A stretch of 64,000 nucleotides of DNA, taken from contig NZ_CP080575.1 of the NCBI RefSeq assembly GCF_019575955.1, positions 496,001 through 560,000 of the forward strand. Direction: 5' to 3'. Source of the stretch: Nesterenkonia pannonica (GTDB lineage Bacteria > Actinomycetota > Actinomycetes > Actinomycetales > Micrococcaceae). The number at the start of each line of letters is the position of its first letter. Within the stretch, counting starts at the first letter, position 1. Both the position numbers and the translations under genes were made by a program. Below the pieces are notes generated by a model. That model searched no databases, had not been told where the DNA came from, and was given only the letters and a program-made list of their open reading frames with translations. This document shows, one piece after another, positions 40,503 through 51,822 of the stretch.

Positions 40503-42530
40503 TCAGACGTGATCGCGCGGAATGGTGGTCTCCCAGGTCTTGGACGCGAACCGCTCCTCGCCCTCGTAGGCGTCCAGTTCGGCGTAGACGTGGAAGTCTG
40601 TGGGGGTGGAGGTCAGCACCGTCTTGGTGCGTATCTCGGTGCTCCAGTCCCCGCGGGAGAAGCCCATGGTCCACACGGTCTCGCCGCGGACCGAGTCGTA
40701 GTCCCGGTCGACGAAGCTGTACTTCTCGAAGGCGCGGCGAGTCAGGTTGAGGTCGATGTCCGGAAGGTGGACGACACCGAGGTCCTTGACCACTTCGAGG
40801 GCGCCGGAGAGGTCCACCAGGCTTCGGGAGACCTTCCAGTCCTTCTCCCCGGGAACGACCTGGTTGACCGGCAGAGTAAGCGTCCCCTCGGGCTCGCCGA
40901 AGACGGGGGTCAGGGCGGAGTCCTCCTCCTCGGAGACCGGCCGCTCCGGCAGCAGGAGCGCCGACTCCTGCGGGTGCACCGTGAGCCGGAACGGCTCAGG
41001 CGACGGCCACACCACTGGCCAGTAGGAGGTGGACACGGACAGGCGCAGCCGGTGGCCGGGCGGAAACGACTGCGCCATGCCGTTGAGCTGCACACGGATG
41101 GTGCGCTTCTCGCCCGGCTGCAGGGGCTGCGGGCTGTCATGGCCGTCATGGTGGTTCAGGTTCAGCACGCCGTAGCTGACCCGTGTGGCGGCGTCGTCGG
41201 GGGCGACGTCGGAGAGGCGCACTGCCACCTGGGCAATGGGCTTGTCCACTTCGACGGTGAGCTCCGCGACGGGCGCCCCAGCAGCTCGACCCGCTCGTTC
41301 AGGGGTTCGGTGGTGAAGATCATCGCACCGCCGTCCTCCTCCCGCTGGTCGTAGGGGAGGTCCGGGGTGCGTTGTAGGAGCACCATTTTCCGCCGAACTG
41401 GCCGACGGTCAGGGGCGATTGGATGCTGACCGGAGGGCTGTCCTCAGACTCGCCGGGCTCGAGGATCCCGTAGCGGCTGAGGGGGCGTCGCACCTCGTCG
41501 ATGCGCGGGCTGGGCCACGACGGTTCGCCGACCCACCGGCCGGGCCGCTCGTCGTAGGCGGTGGCAGGCTCGACGGTGTCCTGCATCCACACCGACAGCT
41601 CGGGGCCGTCCATCGCCCCATTGTCGGTCTTGTCCTTCAGCCAGTGGTCCCACCAGGCGACGACTTCCTGCAGCCAGCCGATGGCCGGGCCCGGCTCCCC
41701 TTGGTGAGGGTATTTGTGGCTCCACGGGCCGATGAGGCCGCGGGTGGGCGAGTCGAGGTTCTCGACGAGCCGGAACACCGAGTTGGAGTAGCCGTCGGCC
41801 CAACCGCTGACGGCAAAGACGGGAACGTCGACGTCCTGGAAGTTCTCGCTGATGGAGCCGTGCTTCCAGTAGTCGTCCCGCCGCTGGTGCTGCAGCCACT
41901 TCTCCAGCCACAGGCCGGAGCCTTCGATGCGGTCGCGCCACATCTCGCGCCACCGGTCGCCTACCACGTCCGGGTCCGGCGGGCATGTGGTGTAGGCGAA
42001 CATGGTCGATGCCCACGACAGGTTGTCCGTGAGCATGAGGCCGCCCATGTAGTGGACGTCGTCGGCGTAGCGGTCGTCCGTGGAGGCCACGGTGACCACG
42101 GCGCCGAGTGACTCCGGGCGACGGGCAGCGACCTGCAGGCCGTTGAAGCCGCCCCACGAGATGCCCATGATGCCGGTGCGTCCTGAGCACCACGGCTGGG
42201 AGGCGGCCCACGCCAGGACCTCTTCGACGTCCTGGAGCTCCTGCTCAAGGTATTCGTCCTCCAGCACGCCCTCGGAGTCGCCGGAGCCGCGCAGGTCCAC
42301 ACGCAGGCACGCGTAGCCGTGCCCTGCCATATAGGGGTGGTGGACCGAATCCCGCTCGGCGGTCATGTCCCGCTTGCGGTACGGGATGGCTTCGACGATG
42401 CAGGGCACCGGGCTGCCCTCCGCGTCGGCGGGCTTCCACAGCCGTGCACCCAGGCGCGTGCCGTCAGAGAGGGTGATGAAGAGGTTCTCGGTCTCTTCGA
42501 CCTGGTGGGGAGTTCTGTGACAGTGTGCAA
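40503..42530 (-). CDS. CocE/NonD-type S15 hydrolase
   Basis: About 675 residues. The N-terminal alpha/beta hydrolase has IPYRKRD, LRGSGDSEG, the nucleophile elbow GISWGGFNGLQ, and DNLSWASTMFAY; the C-terminal jelly roll has LSVSTSYWPVVWPSPEP. A TTG at 42530 is the best start. Breaks near 41290, 41385 and 42505. It follows an ATP-grasp gene by 10 bases. Family members cleave X-Pro peptides or acyl esters; the substrate may be the ligase product. Confidence 0.8.
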
Positions 42531-42540
42531 AAGGGACTCC

Positions 42541-43818
42541 TCAGAGGTCTTCGATCTCGAAGTTCAGCTCGTCGACTACCTTGTTGTACGTCTCGATCAT
42601 GTCGTCCTCAGACTGCCCTGCTGTGAAGATCTCAGCAAGCGCGAAGCTGTAGCTGTCCTCAGCGACGTCGCCGGAGAGCCGTCGTCCCTCGCCCTTGTCG
42701 ACCTGGATCGTCGTGCCGGGATACTTCTCCTCGATGGCCCTGACCTCCTCCGAGGTGGGAGCGCGGCGGATCCAGCCGTCCTTGAAGTGCCGGAGGAACC
42801 AGGTGGCCGCCACCTTGAACTCGCCGTTCTGCGCCGGCATCTGGGGACGGCGGCCCAGAGCCAGATCGACCATGCATGCGTGGTTGGGACGCCCGTCCAC
42901 CAGCTGGAAGAGCTGGGCGTGGGACTGCGAATGCCGCGAATTGATCTCCAGCAGCCGCAGCTTCTGCGCGTCAGCGTCCCAGAAGTATTCGATGTTGAAG
43001 GTGCTGTGGTGCAGACCCACTGCCTCGATGACGCGTTCTGAGACGCTGACGATGCGCTCCTGGACATCCTCCGGGAGCTGGGAGGGTACTGGTACCGGAG
43101 GAAGCTTGAGGTGCCGTCGTAGACGTGGGAGTCGATGACCCCGTACACCTCGACCTCGCCCTCGTAGCTGAAGCCTTCCACGGTGAGCATCGAACCGGAG
43201 GCCTCCTCCTCCACCATGGCGGCGCTTCCGCCGATGCCGCCGATCTCGGCGGGCAGGTCCAGCCGCTCGAGGATCTCGTTGAAGCCGCCTCCCAGCCGGT
43301 TCACGGCTTGGCGCTCCTCCTCGAGGGCGGCCTTGAGGGACTCGTCGTCGGTGATGCGGTATGCGCCCTCCGATGAGGTGGATTTGATGGGCTTGATCCA
43401 TGCCGGGTAGCTGACTCCCTCCGGCAGGGCGGGGTCAGCACCGTTGAGGTCGACGAGCCCGAACCCGGGGATCTCCTCGTCGGCGACGCGCTGCTGCTCG
43501 AGCTTAGCTCCAGTATTTGTGCTCCACCGTGGCGATGCCTTTGAGGTTGGCGGAGGGGAGTCCCTGCTTCTGGGCGAGGACCGGGGCCATCGCGGTGGCG
43601 GGGAAGTCCCAGTAGGCGACGATGCCGTCGATCGTGCCGTCGAAGCCGTTCAGCTGGTCCTCGGCCTTCTCCAGCAGTCCAGTGACGGTGAGGGAGGAGT
43701 CCTGCAGCTCATCGAAGGTGAGCAGCTGATGGAAGGTGTACTCCTCGGCGCCGGGCAGCTTCTGCAGCGCTCGATGGTTCAGGTCGTCCAGACCCAGTAC
43801 GAAGATGTTGCGGCCCAA
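42541..43818 (-). CDS. ATP-grasp ligase
   Basis: About 425 residues from TTG 43818, supported by AAGGAG six bases upstream. GRNIFVLGLDDLNHRAL is the N-terminal domain, WIKPIKSTSSEGAYRI the ATP-binding lysine region, GFSYEGEVEVYGVIDSH a core strand and LLEINSRHSQSHAQLF the Mg-binding acidic/Asn motif. Frameshifts at 43503 (AGCTAAGCT) and 43105. It may join an amino acid or other carboxylate to an amine. It is co-transcribed with the S15 hydrolase. Confidence 0.8.
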
Positions 43819-43963
43819 TGAGGCTCCTTGCGCGTTCGGTGGTTTCGATGACTGTGGAAGCCAACCCCACCCCGCTGAACAGAACCCCACCCGGAACTGG
43901 CGGGCCTCTCCGCAACGGCTGAACACGGCCTCGGAGGGCCGCGGCGCCTCCAAGGCCGGGCCT

Positions 43964-45223
43964 CTACTGCAGCATGCCCGTGGGCAGGAACTCGCTCTCC
44001 TCGTCGGGCTCATCATCCGGCGCTTCCTCGCCGCTGTCGGGGTCCCATGAGGCGCCGTAGCCCTCCCACGTCACCTCGGGGCTCTCATCGGTCATGTCGA
44101 CGATGGGGTCATCCAGACGAAGCTCCGGGCCGATGGTGACTTCGTAGATGCTGCGTTCGCCGTCCACGGTGCCCTCGAACAGCGTGTCCACGGTGACGCC
44201 GCTGATCCATGTGCCCACGAGGTTGGGATTGTTGTAGTCGATCTCGGGTTCGATGCTCTCGAGGCTCTGACGGCTGCTGGTGCTCATGCTGCGCTGCACT
44301 GAGCCCTCTTCGATGTCGACGTTGTCATAGACGATGTCGAGCCCGCACCCGGGCGCGGCCTCCCCGGAATCGAGGCACTCGTCGACGTCGGCGATGATCA
44401 GATCGCGCCACATCTCCTCAGCCTCCTCGGTGAGGGCGAGGTCGGTCGAGCTGAATGTCACCCAGTCGTCGGCCTCGAGGACGAACCAGCCCTCGTCATT
44501 CGACTGCTCGGCCGCGAGCTCGAAGTTCTCGTGGTCGACATCGACCTCATAGGCGAGTCCGGCAACCAGCTCCGCACGATCGCCGTGCCCGCCTTCGCCG
44601 TTGACGGTGTACTCAAGGTCGCCGCCGCTCTGCGGCAGAGTCACTGCGGTGAGCGCGTAGATGTCGTCCACTTCCCACGTCTCGGACTGGAAATCTTGGA
44701 CTGTGTCGATCGAGCCGGAGTGCTGCTCACCCCCGACGGTCCACGTGTAGTCCACCGGAACGCTGTACTCGTCGGTGTAGCTGTCCTCCGAAGGCGCCTC
44801 CGCGATCTCGAGGTCTTCGACGGGAGCGATCTCCAGCGATCTGTCCAGCATCTCTTGGGTGAAGTCGCCGAAAGAGCCTGAGAAGTGATCCTCCGCGCCC
44901 GAGAGGTCGCCCGCGGCCAGGGCCTGCAGGTAGCCCTCGGCGGCGGCGTGGGGGACTGGTTAGCCGGTTCGTCTTCAGCCTGATCGTCCTGGGCTTCGGC
45001 CTCCTGCTCGTCACCGACCGCCTCTGGCTGGGGTTCGTCGTCGCCGCCCAGGAGCAGCCAGCCCACGATGGCCACCATGACGCCGCTTAGCGAGCACCAC
45101 GAGCGCTCCCAGAACGAGGACGGGCAGAAGCCATGCAGGCCGTGAACTCGTGGGCTCGGTGCTGCTCCAGTGATTCTCGGGGCGCTGGCCCTGAGGCTCG
45201 TACGGCTGCTGCGTCTCGGACAT
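43964..45223 (-). CDS. N-terminally anchored extracytoplasmic protein
   Basis: About 418 residues. A short Pro/Gln-rich cytoplasmic part, one membrane helix (LVLGALVVLA then GVMVAIVGWLLL), an acidic Glu/Asp/Gln linker and a large acidic outer domain. The break at 45086 is GCTAAGCGG, where Ala-Gly-Gly continues the helix; another is near 44958. The outer domain starts like NTF2-type folds (GYLQALAAGDLSGAEDHFSG). Function unknown. The LPTG near the end has no hydrophobic tail and is not a sorting signal. Confidence 0.65.
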
Positions 45224-45302
45224 GCTTACCCCTGAAGTCGTCTGTCTGCGGTTGTGACACTGATCCTAGCGCTTGGTCATGACATGGGGCAGGGCGGCTC
45301 GT

Positions 45303-46150
45303 TCAGGTCCGCGCCGCACAGACGTCCTCGTCGTCGAGCCACTGTTCGAGCTCCTGGCCGCTCAGGGCGTCTCCCGGGTGGGGCCCTGCCGCGCGGATGC
45401 GACGCACCTCCGCGTCGGCGAACCCTGCGGAGTCGACCGCGAGCATGAGGTTGCCTTCGGCGGATCCGCTCATCACCTCGTGCGGGGCGGAGAGGAGCAT
45501 CCGGCTGCTGTCGCCGTCGGCAGCGGCAAGCACCGAGGTGACCAGCCTGCGGGCGAAGGTGAGGTCGGCGTCGTCGCCGAAGTTCATCAGCAGAGTCCCG
45601 GGGCTCCTGACGGCAGCCAGCGCCTGGCGGAAGAACGCCTACTGGTCAGGTGCGGCGGTGCCTGGGCCGAATTGAAAGGTCGATGACGAGGAGCTCAAAC
45701 TGAGCGTCCCTGAGGTCCGTGGAGAGCGCCTCTGCCGCGTCGGCGACGATGCTCCTCGGCGGGGAGCCATCGGCAGATGCTCGAGGACGAAGGCGACGAG
45801 CTCCGGCTCATAGTCGACCACCGTCTGCTCGATGCCGGGCCAGGTCACGAGCAGCCACCGGGGCAGGGTCATCGCACCGGCGCCCAGGTGCAGAGCGGTC
45901 CGAGCCCGCTGCCCCGAGAGGCCTCCAAGGCGGTGAGCACCGAGCGCATCCTGCGCAGATAGTCGTGGAGCAGGAAAGCCGGGTCCTGAGCCTCGACGTG
46001 CGACTGCTCGGCGGCTCCGATCGTCAGCACGACGCCTGACTCGGTGATCGAGTCATGCTCCAGCGTCGCGGTGAGTCCGGACCGGCTCAGTCGGACTCGT
46101 GCGGGAAGCTCCGGTGCCATGCGCCCATCAAACCACGGGCCGACGAACAC
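45303..46150 (-). CDS. Spermidine-synthase-like methyltransferase
   Basis: About 280 residues. GTG 46150 (FVGPWFDGRMAPELP) or ATG 46122 may start it. The pattern FLLHDYLRRMRSVLTALEA, then a short glycine motif and QTVVDYEPELVAFVLEHLP, is that of the spermidine synthase fold, often a SAM-dependent methyltransferase. The last third includes LLMNFGDDADLTFARRLV. Breaks near 45640, 45760 and 45890. Substrate unknown. Confidence 0.7.
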
Positions 46151-46176
46151 CTCCGACAGCAGGGGGACGAGACGAC

Positions 46177-46213
46177 TGTGGGTCCAGCTCCTGGGTGAGG
46201 AGCTGGACCCACA
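46177..46213 (-). terminator. Hairpin terminator after symporter
   Basis: TGTGGGTCCAGCTCCT (46177-46192) and AGGAGCTGGACCCACA (46198-46213) form a perfect 16-base stem with a 5-base loop, 18 bases past the symporter stop on the minus strand. Confidence 0.75.
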
Positions 46214-46231
46214 GGTCTCATTGAGGGTGGG

Positions 46232-47910
46232 TCAGGAGCCGATGACCTGGTCAGCCGTACGGGCCTGCGGGTAGCGGATCTCCTCGACCATCTCCTGGAT
46301 CTCCGGGGTCGGAGGCTTGGTGGCCAGCGAGATGATGATGATCAGGGCGGCGTTGATCGTTGCGCCGATCACACCGATGCCCTCGGGGAGATCCCGAAGA
46401 CGTGATCGTTGGCGGCCGTCCCGAAGATCTCCAGGGTGTAGATCATGTAGCTGACCGAGAAGATCAGACCGGCCAGCATGCCGGTGACGGCACCCTTGGC
46501 GTTGGCCTTCTTCCAGAACACGCCGAGGATCAGCACCGGCAGCAGTGTGGACGCTGCGATGCCGAAGGCCAGCGCCACCACCTGGGCGACGAAGCCTGGA
46601 GGGTTCAGGCCGCCGATCACAGCGATGACCACTGCAACACCCATGGCGATGCGGGCCACGAGCATCTGCTTGGCGTTGGATGCCTGCTCCTTGGAGATCA
46701 TCCGGTAGTAGATGTCGTGGCTGGCTGCCGAGGAGATGACCAGCAGCAGGTAGGCCGCGGTGGACAGCGCCGCTGCCATGCCGCCGTAAGCCATCAGGCC
46801 GATGATCGGAGCCGGAAGTCCGCCGATCTCCGGGGAGGCCAGCACCATGATGTCGTTGGAGACGATGAGGTCAGCGCCGGAGGCGGCCTGGTTCGAGACG
46901 GTCTCAATAATGCCGTCAGTGTTCAGGGTGACGTATCCGGCGGTCGACCACGGTTCGATCCAGCTGGGCAGCTCATCCGCCGTGGAGCCCCTGTGCGCCG
47001 CGGAGCAGGTTCAGCTTGGTGAACGCGCCGACGGCAGGAGCTGTCAGGTAGAGGATGCCGATGAAGAACAGGGCCCAGAAGACCGAGTAGCGCGCCCCTC
47101 GCACCGTTCGAGTGGTGTAGAAGCGGATGATCACGTGAGGCGAGTAGGCGGTGCCGAGCATGATGGTCAGCGTCACCAGGAACACGTCGAGCATGCCGCC
47201 CGGGCGTCCGCCGAACGCATCGGTGAACTCGTTGAGCCCGAAGTCGCTCTGGAGTCCGTCCAGCTCGCTGAGGATCTGGCCGAAGGTGACCTGGGGATCG
47301 GGATGCCGCCGAGGCTCTGCGAGACAGCCACTGCCGGGATCAGGTAGGCGGTGATCAGCACGATGTACTGGGCCACCTGGGTGTAGGTGATCCCCTTCAT
47401 GCCGCCGAGGACGGCGTAGAAGAAGATGACAGCTGCCGCAACGATGACGGCCCATTCCGCCGGGAGGCCCAGGAAGCGGGCGAACACCACGCCGCCGCCG
47501 GTCATCTGACCGACCACGTAGGTGAAGGAGGCGATGATCGCACAGGCTGCTGCCACGACGCGGACGGAGTCCGAGTAGCGGTCGCCGACGAACTCAGGAA
47601 CCGTGAACTTGCCCCACTTGCGCAGGTACGGCGCGAGGAGCAGAGCCAGCAGCACGAAGCCGCCGGTCCAGCCGATCAGGTAGACCGAGGCGTCGGAGCC
47701 CATGAAGGCCACCATGCCTGCCATGCCGATGAAGCTCGCGGCGCTCATCCAGTCAGCACCGACGGCCGCGCCGTTGGTGATGGCGGAGACGCCGCGGGAG
47801 GCGACGTAGAAGTCCTTCGACTGGCTGACGCGTGCCCGCCAGGCGATAACGATGTAGATGCCGAAGGTCAGAATGAGGAAGAAGAGGGTCCAGAACTGCA
47901 TAGCGCTCAT
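46232..47910 (-). CDS. Sodium:solute symporter, organic-acid type
   Basis: About 560 residues with thirteen hydrophobic segments. DFYVASRGVSAITNGAAVGADWMSAASFIG (in part: SAITNGAAVGADWMSAASF), KFTVPEFVGDRYSD, GMKGITYTQVAQY, TLTIMLGTAYSPHVIIRFYT and ALSTAAYLLLVISSAASHD are SSS-family motifs close to the acetate permease group. Breaks near 46380, 46985 and 47300. The small DUF4212 partner overlaps upstream (ATGA). Confidence 0.88.
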
Positions 47911-48224
47911 GCCTTGTCACCTCCGGGCTTCTCTGAGACGCCGAATTCTGAGTCGATGCGGTCCATCCAGACGGCGTACACGAGGGTGATCAGGATGAAG
48001 GTGATGATGGATCCCTGGTGGGCGAACCACAGTCCCAGCGGGAAGCCGAGGATCTCGAAGTTGTTCAGCGGCTCGATGAGGAGGACGCTCAGGCCCAGTG
48101 AGACGAACGCCCAGATGCTCAGGAGGACGACGAGCACTCTCACGTTCTTCTTCCAATAGCGTTTCCGCCAGCTGAGGTCCGGCGGCGGACTGCTTACCTC
48201 CTGATGCTGGTCCACGTCGGACAT
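47907..48224 (-). CDS. DUF4212 small subunit of sodium/substrate symporter
   Basis: Intact, 105 residues with two membrane helices. NFEILGFPLGLWFAHQGSI and FILITLVYAVWMDRID are the family motif. It sits first in the operon and overlaps the large symporter gene, as in other organisms where the pair is co-encoded. GTAAGC complements at 48189 encode Val-Ser after QE. Confidence 0.85.
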   Translation of the reverse strand: MSDVDQHQEVSSPPPDLSWRKRYWKKNVRVLVVLLSIWAFVSLGLSVLLIEPLNNFEILGFPLGLWFAHQGSIITFILITLVYAVWMDRIDSEFGVSEKPGGDKA

Positions 48225-48308
48225 AGTGATCTCCTTCTCTTCACAAGGGTGGTGCGTGCGTTACCCAGCGCACTGTTGCGTCAGGGCCTGCAGTTAGAGA
48301 ACACTGAA

Positions 48309-48324
48309 TGTGATTGCAGTCACA
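48309..48324. promoter_or_regulatory. Perfect CRP/GlxR-type site
   Basis: TGTGATTGCAGTCACA has two exact half-sites, TGTGA and TCACA, six bases apart. It lies 85 bases upstream of the DUF4212-symporter operon. In actinobacteria GlxR/CRP with cAMP binds this pattern to control carbon-source genes. Confidence 0.75.
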
Positions 48325-48483
48325 AGCTGAGAGGCGTGAACGGAAGCCACTCTTCCTTCAGCGGTCACTGAGAACTCTTCAGTGGCTCATGCAGAAGGGT
48401 CCTGTGCCGTTTGATCGGGATTGACCACCACTCGGGGGCAGAAAACTGCCGCTCATCGACGATTCCCAGCAAAAACATAGCTA

Positions 48484-48499
48484 TGTGATGTGCCTCACC
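48484..48499. promoter_or_regulatory. Second CRP/GlxR-like site
   Basis: TGTGATGTGCCTCACC matches the TGTGA-N6-TCACA consensus at nine of ten positions. It lies 14 bases before the ATG of the membrane protein gene at 48513, a position suited to repression. Confidence 0.45.
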
Positions 48500-48512
48500 T
48501 TAGTCTGAGGCC

Positions 48513-49058
48513 ATGGCAGCGACACAGCAGTCAAAACCTCGAAAGCACAGAACGCTAAGCAGCATCCAGTCCGCAGCAGAGCTGCAGGGACTCGCTTAGC
48601 GTGGCCCAGCGCCTCAAAGTAAGCAGCCGAGACGGCTTCGGCGTCTTCCACATGGGGAGCTTCGCCATGCTCGGCGCTACTTCATGCTCCTCATCGCCAC
48701 GTTCTCCCCTTGGGTCTACGTCACGCTCACCCAGGACATCATCGGCGAAGCCTTCGTCCTGCGCGGCACCGACGGCCCCGGCATCGTCACCATCTGCATG
48801 GGCGTGCTGGCGCTCGTAAGCGGGTTCTTCCCGCGCAGGCGCTTGGCCATCGCGCATGCTCTCATCGCCGGGGCTGACCGGCCTCGTCGTCGGATGGCAG
48901 GTGTGGAACATCCTCAGCGCCTCCGCCGCCACCGCGTGGGGTCATTCCTTCCCGGCATGGGCCTGGTGCTCTCTGCCTAGCGCCGTGGCGCTGCTCCTGC
49001 ACGCAGCGGTTCGCATGATCCGCGGCTGGGAGAAGCTTACCAGAAGGCCGTGGCGTGA
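48513..49058 (+). CDS. Four-helix membrane protein, LytTR-linked
   Basis: About 180 residues. A charged N-terminus (MAATQQSKPRKHR) precedes helices near YFMLLIATFSPWVYVTL, GIVTICMGVLALVSGFF, LIAGLTGLVVGWQVW and WAWCSLPSAVALLLHAA. Breaks at 48592 (GCTTAGCG), about 48680, 48872 and 49034. The stop overlaps the LytTR start. It may sense an envelope signal for that regulator; no family recognised. Confidence 0.55.
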
Positions 49059-49626
49059 TGTCCGGCGCGCGAGCTCTCATCCTCGACCGGGACCCCCTGA
49101 CCCGGCACCGGCTGCGCCGCTCCTCGCCCCGCTCGGGGCGTAGAGATCATCAGGGAGGTCAGCTGCGCCGAAGAGGCGATGGCTCTGCTCGATCGCCTCG
49201 GCGCCAATGTGCTGATCACCGCAGAGCAGAGCGGGACTCCCGCTGCTCCCCGCCACGAGCCCGAGGCCGAAACGGTCCGCATCCCGTGCAGCGGCAGGGG
49301 CGGACAGTGCTGGTCGACGCCTCACGCATCGTCTTTGCCGACGCCGCAGGCGGCTACGCGCGCCTGAAGCTCGGCGACGAGCGGCACCTGGTCTCCTTCT
49401 CACTCTCTGAGCTCGAGCGGAGGCTCCCTGACCACTTCTTCCGCGCTCACCGCTCATGCTTGGTGAACCTGCATCTGGTCCGGGAGCTCACTCCCGATTT
49501 CGGCGGCTCCCTGACGCTGATCATGGGGATCGCGAACGCTCACGCGTCGGGGTCTCTCGCCGACGCGCACGCGATCTCCGTGCTCGGCTGGGCGTCCCGG
49601 CCACGCGGACTGCCTCGCCTGAATAG
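49058..49626 (+). CDS. LytTR DNA-binding response-regulator-like protein
   Basis: About 189 residues. The N-terminal part (ALILDRDPLTRHRLRRLL, then EEAMALLDRLGANVLITAEQ) resembles a receiver but lacks the phosphoacceptor Asp. The C-terminal LytTR domain reads VLVDASRIVFADAAGGYARL, HFFRAHRSCLVNLHLV and, after a break near 49528, RVGVSRRRARDLRARLG. Another break is near 49110 and 49280. It likely regulates genes with its membrane partner. Confidence 0.75.
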
Positions 49627-49646
49627 AGGGCAAGCACCGCCCTGCA

Positions 49647-49686
49647 CGAAAGAGCCCGCCCCGGAGACCCGGGGCGGGCTCTTTCG
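49647..49686. terminator. Bidirectional hairpin terminator
   Basis: CGAAAGAGCCCGCCCC and its complement GGGGCGGGCTCTTTCG form a long GC-rich stem with T or A runs on either side, between the convergent LytTR and BCCT genes. Confidence 0.85.
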
Positions 49687-49704
49687 CCTGACTGAGGGCG
49701 AAGG

Positions 49705-51822
49705 CTACGAGCTGTTCTCGTCCTTCGGCTTCGTGTTCGGCTCCACCGTTTCGATCGTCCCCGTGGCGACAGTCTCGTCGAAGAACTCCTCGGACTCGCT
49801 CTCCCAGCCCTCGTAGGACTGTGCGTACTCCTCGGAATCGAACTCGGTGTCCGGCAGCGGGTCGCGATATCCAAGCTCTCGGTTCCAGCCCAGAACACCC
49901 GTCTCCGTGTTGACGGTGGTGGCCTGGCCTGGGACGTCCTGGATGGCCAGCACGAGATCGTCATTGGCGACGCCCTCGGCCAGCTTCCGCTCGCTGGAGC
50001 GCGCCGGAAGGCCTGCAAGCGTCGCAGATGCGCCGCCAAACAGAGTGCGCAGGGAGGTCGCCTGCTTATTGAGCAGGCTGAGCAGGTTGCGCTGGACCGC
50101 GGTGCCATTCTCTGCGTAAGCCGCCTCTCGAGCGGCCTTGACCATGGCCGCCTTCGTGGCGTGGTGGCGGACTCGGACGTACTTCGATGAGGTGCGCCCC
50201 TCAAAGAGCAGAAGGCGCAGCATCGCGATCACTGCGAGCGCATAGACGATCGACAGAGGTGCTGCTGCCATGATCGCCGACATCTGCAGCACGGTCATGG
50301 ACGCCTCGGGATCGGGCGCCGCGGAGAGCAGCACGATCGCGGTGATGGCGATCAGCACGGTCCAGAACGTCCTGGTCAGCTTCGGGGTCTCGGTGCGTCC
50401 GCCGTAGGAGAGCACATCGGTGACCAGGGATGCCGAGTCACCTGAGGTGATGAAGAACAGCGTGACGATCAGGATGGCGATGACCGAAGCGATGGACGCG
50501 ATGGGCAGCTGCTCCAGCATCAGGAAGAGGGACTCCTCTGTGCCGATCTCGGCAGCGCCCTCGTCGTCATAGCTGACCATCGTGCCCTCGGTGATCTGGA
50601 ACCACAGGCCGGTGCCGCCGAAGATGGAGAACCACAGGAGCCCCACCATGGTGGGGGCCAGCAGCACGCCCAGGACGAATTCGCGGATGGTGCGTCCCCG
50701 GGAGATGCGGGCGATGAACATGCCGACGAAGGGCGCCCAGGACATCCACCAGCCCCAGTAGTAGACCGTCCAGTCCACGGAGAATGAGCCCAGCAGGCCG
50801 CCGTCCTCCGTGACCCCTTCCCCGCCGGATCCGGCGTAGTCCATCGAGGACTCGAAGAGCATCTGCGGGAAGATCTGAATGTATTCGCCGATGTTGGCCA
50901 CGAACGACTGCAGGAGGAAGAGGGTCGGTTACCGCCAACACGAACAGTGCGAGGCAGGCTGCAGCGATCATGTTGGTGTTGGAGAGCCATTTGAGGCCCT
51001 TGTTGACGCCGGTGATGACCGAAATCGTGGCGATCCCCATGACCACCACCACGACCATGGTGAGCAGGAACTGGTCTGAGCCGTCCTCGACCCAGCCCAT
51101 GAAGCCCAGCCCTGCGGCGATCTGCTGCGTGCCGAAGCCGAGAGAGGTCACGACGCCGAAGACGGTGCCCGTGATGGCGACGATGTCGATCAGGTGGCCG
51201 ACCCAGGATTCGATGAGCCTGCGGCCGAAGATCGGCTCGAGCAGCCAGCGGACGGACAGAGGGCGTCCGCGGCGGAACGTCATATAGGCAAGGCCCAGCC
51301 CCACGACGACGTAGATGGCCCAGGCGTGGAGCCCCAGTGGAAGGCCGTTGCGCCGAAGGCCGATCCGATCATGTCGGACTGCGTGGCCATACCCTCGCTG
51401 GTGGCGTCTCCGGTTGCCTCAGGCGGTGCGACGAAGTGCCAGAGAGGCTCTGCGACACCCCAGAAGACCAGGCCGATGCCCATACCCGCCGCGAAGAGCA
51501 TCGTGAACCACGACCCCAGAGCGAATTCGGGCTTCTCGTCGTCGCGGCCCAGGCGAATGTTGCCCACTTTGGACAGTCCGGCCCAGAAGGCGAAGCCGAC
51601 GAAGACGGCGGTGATGATCACGTACCACCAGCCGATGGTCTCGACCACCGTGTTGTTGAGCTCCTCGAAGCCCTCCCCGCCGTGCTCGGCGCCCCACCAT
51701 GTGGCGAAGATCAGGCCTGCGATGATGATGATCACCGCAGGGATGAATACGGGCTTGTTCAGGCCCCGCCAGACGTCTGACGGCGACCAGTCCCGGAGTT
51801 TCGACTCGGGCTCCACAGCCAT
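49705..51822 (-). CDS. BCCT family osmolyte transporter
   Basis: About 705 residues with twelve membrane helices. The family motifs are MGIGLVFWGVAEPLWHF, GLGLAYMTFRRGRPLS, GFGTQQIAAGLGF and DWTVYYWGWWMSWAPFVG plus FIARISRGRTIREFVLG. A long acidic C-terminal cytoplasmic domain (about 150 residues) may sense osmotic state. Breaks near 50930 and 51335. It takes up glycine betaine or a similar solute with sodium, fitting salt life. Confidence 0.9.

Noticed and set aside
43973-43987. LPTG sorting motif at the end of the anchored protein
   Set aside because: Only three residues follow it; there is no hydrophobic helix or basic tail, and the protein already has an N-terminal anchor.
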